NCBI GenBank assembly: GCA_026004795.1
Contig: BPJV01000008.1
Span: forward strand, 181,895 to 245,894
Direction: 5' to 3'
DNA from: Pirellulaceae bacterium
Lineage (GTDB): Bacteria > Planctomycetota > Planctomycetia > Pirellulales > Pirellulaceae
DNA: 64,000 bases
Shown in pieces: positions 9,598 through 19,320 of the stretch (positions within the stretch are counted from its first letter, which is position 1; every line of letters begins with the position of its first letter). The notes under the pieces are model-generated. The model saw only the letters and a program-made list of their open reading frames with translations, was not told the origin of the DNA and made no database searches. The position numbers and the translations under genes were made by a program.

Positions 9598-10757
9598 CTA
9601 CTGAATTCGTTCGTGAATCGCCTCAGGACGGGTCGATGCATCGTGATCTTCAACCGTCAGGTAAAGAGCACGCATCATGACAAAGAGCCGATGATAGGAG
9701 TTTTCCTTGCCGCGGGGTGCGGGGGCGAACTGGATGCCGTTGCGGTTTAGGAACGAGAGGAACGCGATCAAATGATTTCCGTCCGTATTGGGATCGTAAG
9801 CCAGCGCACCGGAAATGGCGCGGCTATCGCCGGACCGTTGCAGTTCGATCAATTCGTATTCCAGACGACTGAGGAATCGATCTCCATCGCGGAAATCGGA
9901 GAATCGTCTGGTTACGTTTCCACCCAGGATTTTAACGCTGCCGATCCATGGTAGGCTGCTGAAAGTTCCATGAGTTTTTCCTCGGCGGCGCGCATGGCTG
10001 CCACTGGAATCTCCTCGGCCTCCCGTGCGGCGACGAACATCACCTTACGCGAAGCTTCATAGGCGTGACGGCGCGCGGCGAATTCATCCCACCGCAGCAG
10101 ATATGGCCACGCGACATAAAGACCATCAGCCGGTTGCGTCGCCGAGAATGTTTGACCGCCATAGCGCAATTGAATATCTGACAACCACGCGCGGTCTAGT
10201 ACCAAGTCGTCCAGCACGTGGGCCGAGTAGATCGTCGTCTGCGGATCGAACTCGTATGGTAGAGCGGACACGGCGAGTCGGGCCAATAAGAAATTCAGCG
10301 CCGTACCCTTCTTGATCGCATAATTGTTCAATTCCGGATGGTGCTTGATGCGTTCCCAGGTGCGGTGATTCTTCCAACGATGGTCGTTCAAGTAACTCAA
10401 CCGCTTGATCTGTTCGATGTGGTTTTTCTCCAACTTCCCTCGTTCGTTAATCTTACGGCGTTCCCAGTACGCTTTGACTTCCTTGACCCAGTTATCTAGT
10501 TCTTGGTTGTACGCCGCGGCATGCAACACCCGCGCCTGTGCATAGCTGACGGCTGCGACAGATTGCGCCCGAATCAGATCCGCCTGCGCATGAATTCGTG
10601 GCGAAAGGTAGTAGTAAGGATCATAATCCCCCAGATAGATTGGGCGGAACAAGATCGGGTGAGATCCCGACGGACTTTGTTGGCCGCTTCCTGACGAGCA
10701 TGTCGTGCCCGCCATGACCAGCATCACCAACAACACGAGTGTGCGTCTGTTCATCAT
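9598..10757 (-). pseudogene. Exported protein of unknown function, probable frameshift near its 3' third
   Basis: The start is ATG 10757, overlapping the stop of the FHA gene upstream (CTATGATGA), which indicates translational coupling. Residues about 1-22 form a signal peptide (RRTLVLLVMLVMAG), and a charged helical region follows. The first frame stops at 9912 after SAALKSWVET, but another frame reads through the same DNA as SVKILGGNVTRRF and continues with protein-like sequence (GDRFLSRLEYELIELQ, AFLSFLNRNGIQFAPAP) to a stop at 9598. A net loss of one base (or gain of two) around 9938-9950 would explain this. The length would be about 386 aa if joined. I do not recognise the family. As the last gene of the sigma/kinase/FHA operon, it may be an effector or surface component; that is inference. 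Confidence 0.6.
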
Positions 10758-12199
10758 AGTTCCTCCCACTCCCAACGATTCACCGAAAGGAATTGAGCTC
10801 GCTCTACTGCCTCGAACACCGTCATTCCTTCGTATTGTTTCGGAACTGGCAGCTTATCGATCATCGGTTGAGGAACCGGACGAGCGAATATTCCCAACCA
10901 GTTGCGATGTTCGTCGAACAAGGCAGCTCCCAGAAGCACACGTTGCTCTGGGGAATCGATTGTTGTTACTACCAATCGCTGCGCACCTTCTGCGGCGGCC
11001 CCGGGCAGGACATGTAGAATTCGGCATTGGTATTCCATGGGCTGAATTCGACCTCGATCGAAGAACAAAGCGTCTTCTGGATCGAACGGGAAACCGACCA
11101 GTGACGCGGATAAATTCGGCCGAGACCGGACATGACCTCTGGGGACGTTCACTACCTCATCCAACTCGCCCTCGATCTCGACGGATCCGGCATCGAAAGC
11201 TGTGCGACAGTCGAGCAAGCGAATAAGCTCTTCTTGTAGCGCAATCAACTCCTCTCTAATTGCGTCGACTTGCTCAAGCGGTGGTGGCTGCTCCTGCAAT
11301 GCAGCCACACGTTGTTCGTACTGAGTCTGCAGATCTGCCACTTCACGATCCAACGAGAGGAATTGGGGGTGCATGGCATAACGCACAACCGTTTTCCGCG
11401 TCCCCGAAAGAGGATGGCTCACGAGAACATCGCTAAACCCATCTTGGATTAACGACAGCATCAGTTTGACGGCGTTGGCTGTGGTAACGCACCGCCGCTG
11501 ATCGATGGCCATTACCGTCGCAATCTGAAATGCCAAGCCACTACGAGGATGGCGGCAATAAAGGATGTACGATTCGTTTCTGTGTACGAAAGCTCGTGGT
11601 TCAGCTTCCGGACCGTCCGCATCACCCGCGGCAAGACGCCTCTCCGTTTCCCCGGTCGGTTCCTCTTGCGGTTCGCCGAGTGTTGGGCGACCCGGTGCAT
11701 CGTCCCAGCTCCTCGCTCCACCCTCAGCCGCGCGTAGAATCACCGATGGGTGAACTGTCGTCGAGTCGTGGCGATCTGCGACGAGCCAAAAGACAACGAC
11801 CGTGCTGGCGACCAGTAGGAACGATGCCATGACCAACTTCAATCCGGTTGACCAGCCCCCGACTCTAGCATCGTGCTCTGCACGACAATGCGAATCGGAG
11901 CGGTTATCAACCGTCGTTGCCATGTCGACGATGTCGCGTACGCGGAATCCGCGAGAGCCGAAAAAGATCTTGTCATCAAGCGATACGGTGACGCGAGAGA
12001 TCTTGTTCTCGATCGTGCCTACACTAGTGCCGTTGGTCGATCCAAGGTCTTCCAGGATTAGATCTTCTCCTTCGACTATCAGTTTCGCATGGTGTGATGA
12101 TATGTTCATCGTGGGTAAGACGACATCGTTGTCACTGCTGCGGCCAATACGAATGGCATCCGGCATCTTTTCGCGCTGTCGTCGCTTCTGCTCAACCAT
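10754..12199 (-). CDS. FHA domain protein with transmembrane segment and extracytoplasmic region
   Basis: A 481-aa protein. Residues about 15-95 form an FHA phosphothreonine-binding domain, with the signature IGRSSDND, SSHHAKL and STNGTSVG. A linker leads to one membrane segment (LVMASFLLVASTVVVFWLVA, about residues 125-144). The remainder is probably outside the cytoplasm and includes a segment (IATVMAIDQRRCVTTANAV) that resembles the start of a trypsin-like fold, though I see no complete catalytic triad, and a coiled-coil-like Glu/Gln-rich stretch around residues 280-320. It starts 8 nt after the preceding FHA gene with an AAGGTG ribosome-binding site overlapping that gene's stop. It probably reads phosphorylation by the kinase encoded upstream and transmits it across the membrane (inference). 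Confidence 0.8.
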   Translation of the reverse strand: MVEQKRRQREKMPDAIRIGRSSDNDVVLPTMNISSHHAKLIVEGEDLILEDLGSTNGTSVGTIENKISRVTVSLDDKIFFGSRGFRVRDIVDMATTVDNRSDSHCRAEHDARVGGWSTGLKLVMASFLLVASTVVVFWLVADRHDSTTVHPSVILRAAEGGARSWDDAPGRPTLGEPQEEPTGETERRLAAGDADGPEAEPRAFVHRNESYILYCRHPRSGLAFQIATVMAIDQRRCVTTANAVKLMLSLIQDGFSDVLVSHPLSGTRKTVVRYAMHPQFLSLDREVADLQTQYEQRVAALQEQPPPLEQVDAIREELIALQEELIRLLDCRTAFDAGSVEIEGELDEVVNVPRGHVRSRPNLSASLVGFPFDPEDALFFDRGRIQPMEYQCRILHVLPGAAAEGAQRLVVTTIDSPEQRVLLGAALFDEHRNWLGIFARPVPQPMIDKLPVPKQYEGMTVFEAVERAQFLSVNRWEWEEL

Positions 12200-12207
12200 G
12201 ACGCACC

Positions 12208-13077
12208 TTAACTAATCGTATCCGTCTTATGGCAATAAACCGGCTGGAATAAGAACTGCTGTTCACCAATTTGAAAACGCGCCTGACGATCCAACGGGAC
12301 CTGGGAAACACGCACCCACACACCATTACGGGACTTGCGATCATCAATGAACCAACGACCGTGGTTGTTAACATAGATGTTCGCGTGCGTGGGGCTGACA
12401 TACGGATCGTCGACGATGACGACATCGGCTCGGGTCGAGTCCCGGCCGAGGACGTTCTTGTCTCGCCGGAGAACATAGCTCACCTCGCTCTCTTCTGTAC
12501 CCAGCTCGATCAGGCGCGGGAACGAGACCTCTTCCCAGTCCGTGGGGGGCGGAACGAAGGGACGGGTTTGTTCTGCGGTGGCAGAACTGGTGCTGCCTTT
12601 TCGTTTAGGAAGCACGAAAAGGTACTGCCGCATTCCCAACAGCAGTTCCGTTTGCGAGGGCAGACTGGCCCGATACACTCGCAGGAAGGTCCCATTGGTA
12701 CTGTCCAGGTCCCGCAGGTACCATCGTCCGCAGCCATCGTGAATTCGATACACCAGCTCACAATGCCGTTTGGAGATGTTGCCGTCGTAAGGAATGGGGA
12801 TATCGACTCCTTCACGCCCGATGGTGATACGATTGCTTCGTAATCGTATCAGCTCCCCGCGGTCGCTCTCACCATCATCGAGAATGGTGATCGCCGCCAA
12901 TTCGCGACGAGACCGCGGGGCGTACAACTGAGTTTTCCGCTGCCCATTGATGGCGCTAGGCTGACCTCGCGCAACGCGGTCGGATACCCCAAGGTCCATC
13001 CGCGCCTTCAATTCTTGGTGCATTGGCTCAGCAACCGTTTGCAAGATCGGTTCTTGAGCTTCTTGGTGTTCTGGCAT
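12208..13077 (-). CDS. Double FHA domain protein
   Basis: A 289-aa cytoplasmic protein with two forkhead-associated domains. The first (about residues 70-165) has IGREG, SKRHCEL and STNGTFL. The second (about residues 195-285) has LGRDSTRADVVI, SPTHANIYV and SRNGVWV. FHA domains bind phosphothreonine, so this is a candidate adaptor for the Ser/Thr kinase encoded 75 bp upstream in the same direction. Its first residues (MPEHQEAQ...QELKA) resemble those of that kinase (MPEHPESK...QELKA). The start is supported by GAAGGGCG ahead of ATG 13077. Operon order on the minus strand is sigma factor, kinase, this gene, FHA-membrane protein, exported protein. Confidence 0.88.
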   Translation of the reverse strand: MPEHQEAQEPILQTVAEPMHQELKARMDLGVSDRVARGQPSAINGQRKTQLYAPRSRRELAAITILDDGESDRGELIRLRSNRITIGREGVDIPIPYDGNISKRHCELVYRIHDGCGRWYLRDLDSTNGTFLRVYRASLPSQTELLLGMRQYLFVLPKRKGSTSSATAEQTRPFVPPPTDWEEVSFPRLIELGTEESEVSYVLRRDKNVLGRDSTRADVVIVDDPYVSPTHANIYVNNHGRWFIDDRKSRNGVWVRVSQVPLDRQARFQIGEQQFLFQPVYCHKTDTIS

Positions 13078-13152
13078 GATGCGCCCTTCGTGTCGGTTAG
13101 TAAGATACTGGGTAACTACGTCGTTGGCTGATCATCAGGAGACCTGCGCTGC

Positions 13153-16100
13153 TTATGGAGCTGGAATCTGTAGTTCGAGTCGATGGAATTCGATACCCGC
13201 CTGGGTGCTGGCCAACCACATCTTGTCTCCTGTACGTACCGCCTGAGGCCGCATGTCAGAGAGCATTTCAACGGGCCCTTGCCACTGGAAGACGGGCCGA
13301 TTATTGACCCACATGGCCACCATGTAGTTGTCGGACGACTCGGAGCGCGCCGACTCCGCCACCTTCCGCACCGACACCTTGATGGAATTGATCCCTGCAT
13401 GGGTGACGCTGCCTAAGACACGTGTCGGATTCTTCGGATCTTTCACCAACCTTTGATCAATGGGCTCCAAACCGTTGTATCCCCCTTGGCCTGGTGACCA
13501 GCCGAGGATCACATTCGGGTTGGTGGATCCGACGACGAGTCCCAGTCGCAGGAATTGGAGGTCAGTGGCTCCCGCAGGCGTTTGGACATGCATCAACAAG
13601 TCGTACTCTTCGGGAAAAGGATGTGGAACGAGCAGTCGTGCGAGAAAGCCACCCGGCCCAATCAATACATTGCCTCGCTTCGACCAGTTGCCGCCGGTTC
13701 CGTGAATTCCGGGATTGATCAATGGCAACAGATCGATCGAACTGGCGACCGTGCCATGGCCGTTCGTTCCGGATCTATCTACAGCACCATGTGTCGGTCG
13801 CTCCGGTTCAGAATCGAATAGGCGATACTGCAAGCGGCGGTAGGTTGCGCCATCATTCATCCCAAAAAATCCGATCTGTCCGATGTGTCGACGGAGCGTC
13901 TCGTCCCGCGTCTCCACGACTTTGATGCCGTCGAGGAAAGCCACCAGACGGTCTTCGTTGACGGCGAACATCAGCTCCCGTTCAGTCCTGTTCTTGTTTT
14001 CCAAAGCGGGCGATGCCATGGAGCCGAGGGATTGTTCCGCCAAGAGCAGTGTTTTCTCGCCTTGCAACAATCCCAAAACCACCTTTTCCTCGGCGCCGTC
14101 GTATAGGCAATAGTAGGAGGTGCTGTAGCCGCTGGGATGAAGGAAGTGACGCAGTTGGATGGCACCACCGCTAGACGCGACGTCAGCAAGTACGGCCACA
14201 TTACGTGCGTGGATGGTCGGTATTATCCAATGCGATTGCGGGCGCACCGTCCACGCATCGCCAGACAACTCGACTTGAGCATCACGATGTGCAGCCAGTT
14301 TGACCGTACGACTTTCATCGATAGGCTGCCAATCTCCATCAGCAAAAAAAGAATAGTCCTCTGACTTCGATTCTGAATAGAGTACCGGTGTGAGAACCCC
14401 CCAGTCGGGCAGGTCGTATACCTTCAAGTAATTCGCCTCTCCAACTCTCTCCACTACTGCCAGCGCCGTACCATCACGGTTCAACGCTCCGAGGGAATGA
14501 CCGTAAGGGATACAGTCAACTTGTTGTCCAGAGAGCTTGTGCCATACGCGAATTCTGTTTTCGCCAGCCGCTCCGCTGATGACGAATCGGCCGTCTGGTG
14601 AGAAATCGATGTAGTTCAGAAAGCTAACCGCTGACCGGACATGACCGTCGAAACGCATAAGCATATTCCGTTGCTCTAAATCCAGGATCGACACGGGACA
14701 AGGGGCCCCCATATGGCCGACCACCAATTGCGTTCCGCCCGCAGCGAACACCATGCTATGCGGGGTGCCCTCAGATAGCCGATAAACGGCGTCGACGCTC
14801 TCAAATGTTTTCCCCTTCAGGATCACGACACCGAAGTTTCCAGCGATCGCCAACTTAGTCTCGTCGGGAGATAACGCCATCGCCTTGATCTGATGCTGCT
14901 GCGGATCAAAGATGGCTTTGTGTTGAGGATGTGCAGGAAAAACAACTGTCGGTTCCGCTCCATCGATTGGCAAGCGGCACACCGCGGTTTCCAAGTTGAA
15001 CAGCAGCGAATTCGCCGCGGCATAGTGCAAGATGTGAGGCGCTGGCGTGAAAATCGACGGATCGTCCTTCTTGGGGTACGTGCTGACAATGCTGCGCGTG
15101 GAAACGTCCAACTGGAGCAATTTCCTGCCAGTGCGCACGACCAACGTTTTCCGATCTGGTAAAAAGAGAAGCTTACTCGGCGCCCCGAAGTTGCCACCAT
15201 AGGCAATCCATTCGACTGGCACGCGCTGCTTCATATCGACAGATACCAATCTACTAGGGGACGCCAGAAGTACCGCATCACCGTCCGGTGTCCAGACTGG
15301 ACGTAGTTTTTCATCTGCGGCAATTGGAACAGCGAATCGGCATCGCAGCGTGTTGCGGGGCATCTGATTGCGCTTTCTACGGTCATGGACCAACACCTTT
15401 TCTCTCTCTGCCCACAAGGGATCCAGGTTCAAGATCTCGACCGATTCAAACGCTACCATACCGCCGCTGTAAATTGCGGGGCACCCTTCGATCAAGTCAT
15501 CGTCCAGGTCGGTATCCAGCACTCGTTTTCCATCCATAAACGTTTGCACGCGCCCATGGGTAACCGCTAAGGTCCACTCGAACGAACCCCGCACTGGCGC
15601 GCCCAACTCAGTCGAGGCAAGAGCATTCCATTGCCCGAGCTTCTGCGCGTCGGTCCGAAGATGAAGTCCGATGCCAACATTCCCACCTGGGTCAACGTAA
15701 GTCTTAATCGAATGCTGCTGACCGGGCAGAATCTGTACGTCAGCGGTCGGTACACTCCATCCCAGAGTGGGATGCTCCCCGGCGACTGCTTCCTTGCCCA
15801 GGATTTTAACCCGCGCACGTATCATGCCGTATCGCATCGGTGCCCCGTCGGCAATCAGGGTAACTTTGTCAGGAAAAGAAAAGCCACCGTCGGGAAGAAC
15901 TTGGCCTCCTGCGTCGATCGCCCACCGTCGGAATCTTTCCGTCAGCGAAACCCATTCACCAAGTTGTAAATGCGAGTATTCCGGAGCTGTGACGACATAA
16001 GTTGGCACCGAAGAAGGGACCGACTGAGGTTCGGAACCGGATGCCTCGACCTTGCGTTTCACGGAAGTGTTCGCCGTCACCGAGGCGACCGCAGAGGGAG

Positions 16101-18003
16101 TTCCTATTTCCTCGGCCTTGTCGTTACCTGTTGCCGGTTCGGGGGATGTATCGCTGCCGCGCGATTCGGGCAAGGCTTCCCATGCTGGCGCTGATTTCAC
16201 ATCGCCGTCGGGCAACATGGAAGATGGTGCCGTGACCGCTGAAGCCAGCGACGGTGGAGGAGCTTTGCTTTCGACAGGAATAAGCTCGATGCGCAACACC
16301 ACCGTCTCATCGCGTGCTACGGTGAACCTGTCCGACAGCAGCACCAGATCGTTCGCCACGACGGAAAGGAGGTAATTGCCCTGATAGGTTGCACCCTGTA
16401 AGACCACCTCGCGACCAATGGGGAGAAAGCGGTTATCAATTTGTACTCCCAACTCATGAGTACCAGCTTTCATCGGGAGTGTACGTGTCTTGTCGGCGAT
16501 GGAGATGCGTTGGCCATCGACGTGAACGGTTAATGAATCGTCGATCACTTCAAGACGCACCTGGCCGTATGGAGTCTGCAAGATGAACCACATTCCACTC
16601 AAGACCGCGATGACGGTCGCCACCACGCCAGCAGCGGCCAGGCGCCGGTTCCGGGCTCGCCGCCAACGAATCCTAGATGGGCGAACCGCAACACCACTTT
16701 GATTCGGCGCCACCACAGGTACGAACGCTGAGTCGCCTACCGGTTGGTGGCACGCTTCATCGATTTGTGTGGCCGATGTCTCGTCGCCTTGTTGGTCAAT
16801 TAGAAAGGCATTGATGGCGTCCCGCTCGAACATCGCGTCATGATCGATCTGCGCTCCCGGCGATGGCCGCTGGCTCTCGGTAGCTTCGCGCGCCGAACCG
16901 ATGTGTCCTTCTGAATTTTCCGCGGCCCCTTGCTGCCGTCCCGCTAGGGCCTCACCACGCAGGTATTCTGTCAACGCGTGGGCCACTTCCTCCATCGATT
17001 GATGCCGGTCCTCACCACGCTTCTCCAACATCTTGTTGCAGATGGCCATCAGCTCAGGGGCGAGGTCATGACGCAAAGATGCCAGTGATGGTGGTGGCTG
17101 GGAAACGATCTTCACCAATAAATCCGTCATCACTCCGGAGAATGGCCGCCGTCCGGCGAGCATTTCGAACAGCATCACTCCGAGCGCATAAATGTCCGTT
17201 GCCGCCCCGATTTCTTCGGACTTACCGCGCACCTGTTCGGGAGACAGGTAGGCAGGAGTTCCCACGATGATTCCAGACTGCGTCACACGGCTCGCGGTAT
17301 CGTCATTGATCTGAATCGATAATCCAAAATCCATGACCACCGGTTCGCGTTGCGTATCGATCATCACGTTCGATGGCTTCAGGTCCCTGTGGATGACTCC
17401 CATCCTATGAGCTTCGCTCAACGCAATTGCAATTCGCCGCACCAGTTGCGCAGCCGTACGAGCTGGAAGCGGCTTGCCTTCCTTCAAGTAGGCGGACAAG
17501 GGGCGCCCACGAATGAAGGCCATGGAGATGCAGTGATATCCATCGATCTCCGCTACATCAAAAACCGGACAGATATTGCGGTGGTTCAACTTTGCTGCAG
17601 ACCGGGCCTCACGATAAAACCGCGCGATTACGCTAGGGTCTTGTGCATCGAGCGTCGGCAGCTTGAGGGCAACTTGCCGATCCAACATGGCGTCATGTGC
17701 CAGGAATACACTCCCCATGCCGCCTCGACCAAGTTCGCGAACAATACGGTAACGCCCCAGCTCCGCAGGAACACCGCCAAACGCTGCTTTGATTCCCGTA
17801 TCCGTATCGCCACGCTGAGGCACGCGATCGGTATCGACCTGCGATGCATCCAGATGCACAGGGCCACTAGCAGGATGGACGGATGAGCGTTCACCGGACG
17901 TTTTCGCCTGCGTGGCCGCAGCCTTCAATTCCTGTTTCGCCTGCTGTTTGATGCGATCAACCAGGCGGGCCAAGTCTGGTTTGGATTCTGGGTGCTCGGG
18001 CAT
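13153..18003 (-). CDS. Giant membrane Ser/Thr protein kinase with sensor-like C-terminal region
   Basis: A 1616-aa Hanks-type kinase. The kinase domain spans residues about 85-350: glycine loop GRGGMG (92-97), K114, HRDLKPSN (205-212), DFG (225-227) and the activation-segment GTPAYLSPEQ. A single membrane segment (AAGVVATVIAVLSGMWFI) lies near residues 455-475. It is followed by a PEGA-like stretch, a jelly-roll-like region (about 660-870), beta-propeller-like repeats with SPDET/SPDGR motifs (about 890-1250) and a further concanavalin-like segment to the end. The catalytic side is therefore cytoplasmic and the long tail outside. The ECF-type sigma gene lies upstream (257 bp) and FHA proteins downstream, the sigma-kinase linkage common in Planctomycetes. 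The ligand is unknown. Confidence 0.9.
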   Translation of the reverse strand: MPEHPESKPDLARLVDRIKQQAKQELKAAATQAKTSGERSSVHPASGPVHLDASQVDTDRVPQRGDTDTGIKAAFGGVPAELGRYRIVRELGRGGMGSVFLAHDAMLDRQVALKLPTLDAQDPSVIARFYREARSAAKLNHRNICPVFDVAEIDGYHCISMAFIRGRPLSAYLKEGKPLPARTAAQLVRRIAIALSEAHRMGVIHRDLKPSNVMIDTQREPVVMDFGLSIQINDDTASRVTQSGIIVGTPAYLSPEQVRGKSEEIGAATDIYALGVMLFEMLAGRRPFSGVMTDLLVKIVSQPPPSLASLRHDLAPELMAICNKMLEKRGEDRHQSMEEVAHALTEYLRGEALAGRQQGAAENSEGHIGSAREATESQRPSPGAQIDHDAMFERDAINAFLIDQQGDETSATQIDEACHQPVGDSAFVPVVAPNQSGVAVRPSRIRWRRARNRRLAAAGVVATVIAVLSGMWFILQTPYGQVRLEVIDDSLTVHVDGQRISIADKTRTLPMKAGTHELGVQIDNRFLPIGREVVLQGATYQGNYLLSVVANDLVLLSDRFTVARDETVVLRIELIPVESKAPPPSLASAVTAPSSMLPDGDVKSAPAWEALPESRGSDTSPEPATGNDKAEEIGTPSAVASVTANTSVKRKVEASGSEPQSVPSSVPTYVVTAPEYSHLQLGEWVSLTERFRRWAIDAGGQVLPDGGFSFPDKVTLIADGAPMRYGMIRARVKILGKEAVAGEHPTLGWSVPTADVQILPGQQHSIKTYVDPGGNVGIGLHLRTDAQKLGQWNALASTELGAPVRGSFEWTLAVTHGRVQTFMDGKRVLDTDLDDDLIEGCPAIYSGGMVAFESVEILNLDPLWAEREKVLVHDRRKRNQMPRNTLRCRFAVPIAADEKLRPVWTPDGDAVLLASPSRLVSVDMKQRVPVEWIAYGGNFGAPSKLLFLPDRKTLVVRTGRKLLQLDVSTRSIVSTYPKKDDPSIFTPAPHILHYAAANSLLFNLETAVCRLPIDGAEPTVVFPAHPQHKAIFDPQQHQIKAMALSPDETKLAIAGNFGVVILKGKTFESVDAVYRLSEGTPHSMVFAAGGTQLVVGHMGAPCPVSILDLEQRNMLMRFDGHVRSAVSFLNYIDFSPDGRFVISGAAGENRIRVWHKLSGQQVDCIPYGHSLGALNRDGTALAVVERVGEANYLKVYDLPDWGVLTPVLYSESKSEDYSFFADGDWQPIDESRTVKLAAHRDAQVELSGDAWTVRPQSHWIIPTIHARNVAVLADVASSGGAIQLRHFLHPSGYSTSYYCLYDGAEEKVVLGLLQGEKTLLLAEQSLGSMASPALENKNRTERELMFAVNEDRLVAFLDGIKVVETRDETLRRHIGQIGFFGMNDGATYRRLQYRLFDSEPERPTHGAVDRSGTNGHGTVASSIDLLPLINPGIHGTGGNWSKRGNVLIGPGGFLARLLVPHPFPEEYDLLMHVQTPAGATDLQFLRLGLVVGSTNPNVILGWSPGQGGYNGLEPIDQRLVKDPKNPTRVLGSVTHAGINSIKVSVRKVAESARSESSDNYMVAMWVNNRPVFQWQGPVEMLSDMRPQAVRTGDKMWLASTQAGIEFHRLELQIPAP

Positions 18004-18261
18004 GTTACACCGGTTCTATGAGGTGGATCACCATCGAAATCAGGCGCTTTCCACAGCCGCAACGCCGACATGGTGATGCCCGTCGGCATACTCCTGCTTC
18101 CGATGGCTCTACCCTCTAGTACCCAGAATGCCGAGAAAGCTGACCGAAAAAACCGGAAGAGGCCAATTACTCGTCGAATCACCGCGGCAACCGCAGGATT
18201 AGATCCGTGAGCAAACGGCATTCGGCGAGAACAAACGCCATCGGCACAACGCGCCCAACCG

Positions 18262-18891
18262 CTAAGGTGAGGGAGAGGAGGGAGGATCGCCCCCAGTCAG
18301 GCGCTCAATTTCCAGCTTCAATTTCCTAATGAGACGACTCTTGATTTTGTAGGTGTGCTCTACGGTAATTCCGAACTGAGCGGCCACTTCGTTGGGGCTA
18401 GCCGTGGTTTCGACGAGTAAACGAAAGACTTCCCAGTCCCGCTCCGAACTTGTCTCCCGCACCCGCTCGCGGGCAATTACTTCGATTTCACGATCGAACT
18501 CGTCCTCTAAGCGCTCGATCAAATCTTCTGGCTTAACCAAGCGGTCTAAATCAAAGTTCTCCGCCCGCAGACGGTGGTGGCGATTTTCTTCCCAAAAACG
18601 ATAGACGGCGTTCCGTGTGGCGACATGCAACCATGCGCGAAAACTCCGCTTCGGATCGTAACTGAACTCTTGCATCGCCAACACTAACTTGCACATGAGC
18701 CGCTGAGTAATATCCTCTACATCCGGCCGATGAGATACTCCCATGCTGGAAATCCAATGAAAGATCAGTGGAGTGTACAGTTCTACAAAACGCTCCCAAT
18801 ACTGGTCAAAATCAGCCGCCTTTGGGTCTCGTAGTCCTCGCAGCAAACTGACGTTGGTGCTCCCCTGTTGTGACTTGGTATTCTTGGCCAT
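18262..18891 (-). CDS. ECF-type RNA polymerase sigma-70 family factor
   Basis: A 209-aa sigma factor of the planctomycete ECF type. Region 2 is visible in FHWISSMGVSHRPDVEDITQ and in the segment FRAWLHVATRNAVYRFW. Region 4 is a helix-turn-helix near the C-terminus (NEVAAQFGITVEHTYKIKSR). I chose start ATG 18891 (MAKNTKSQQ) because the sequence upstream in frame (to 19035) is Pro/Arg-rich and unlike a sigma N-terminus; ATG 18903 is also possible. No anti-sigma factor gene is adjacent. Its neighbour downstream is the giant Ser/Thr kinase, which suggests control by phosphorylation rather than a classical anti-sigma factor (inference from linkage). Confidence 0.88.
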   Translation of the reverse strand: MAKNTKSQQGSTNVSLLRGLRDPKAADFDQYWERFVELYTPLIFHWISSMGVSHRPDVEDITQRLMCKLVLAMQEFSYDPKRSFRAWLHVATRNAVYRFWEENRHHRLRAENFDLDRLVKPEDLIERLEDEFDREIEVIARERVRETSSERDWEVFRLLVETTASPNEVAAQFGITVEHTYKIKSRLIRKLKLEIERLTGGDPPSSPSP

Positions 18892-19320
18892 TGGGCGCCC
18901 CATTTCTTTTGCCGGATGTCGCGCCGGGCGTGAACTACCCCTGTCGTATCCCCGCGGGGAACGGGCTTCAGGTGGCGTATCCGGTGGTCGGGTTCGTCGA
19001 CCGGCAGTCGCTCCGCGACTGGTAAACCTATCCACTACGGATCAGCTTACGCCAAAGGCGATGAACAATCCAGACACTGCTGCTGGTACCCGATACTAGA
19101 CCATGGCAGCGGCGCCTCAGTGGCCGCCTGAATCAGGATGGTACGCATGTAGCCGCGCTCTTTGGTCAACTGAAACCCCACTCGGAACGCAGCCTATCGC
19201 AGGTCTTTGGCAACGCCTAGCAGCGGAGACGCGGTCGTTTCTCCCCAAGTGACGACGCGAACACGATCCCCATGACTTCAGTGGATCACTTCATGTGGAT
19301 GGCCGACGCGTTACCAGCCT
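18892..19320. other. Intergenic region, no gene recognised
   Basis: It lies upstream of the sigma factor gene and downstream of the NrfD gene, both of which read on the minus strand. It should hold the promoter of the sigma/kinase/FHA operon and the 3' end of the nrfD transcript. I see no credible gene, RNA or strong hairpin with a T-tract. Confidence 0.4.

Noticed and set aside
10754..12199. Active trypsin-like protease domain in the FHA-membrane protein
   Set aside because: Only the VTTANAV-like segment is suggestive; no convincing Asp and GDSGG-type serine were found.
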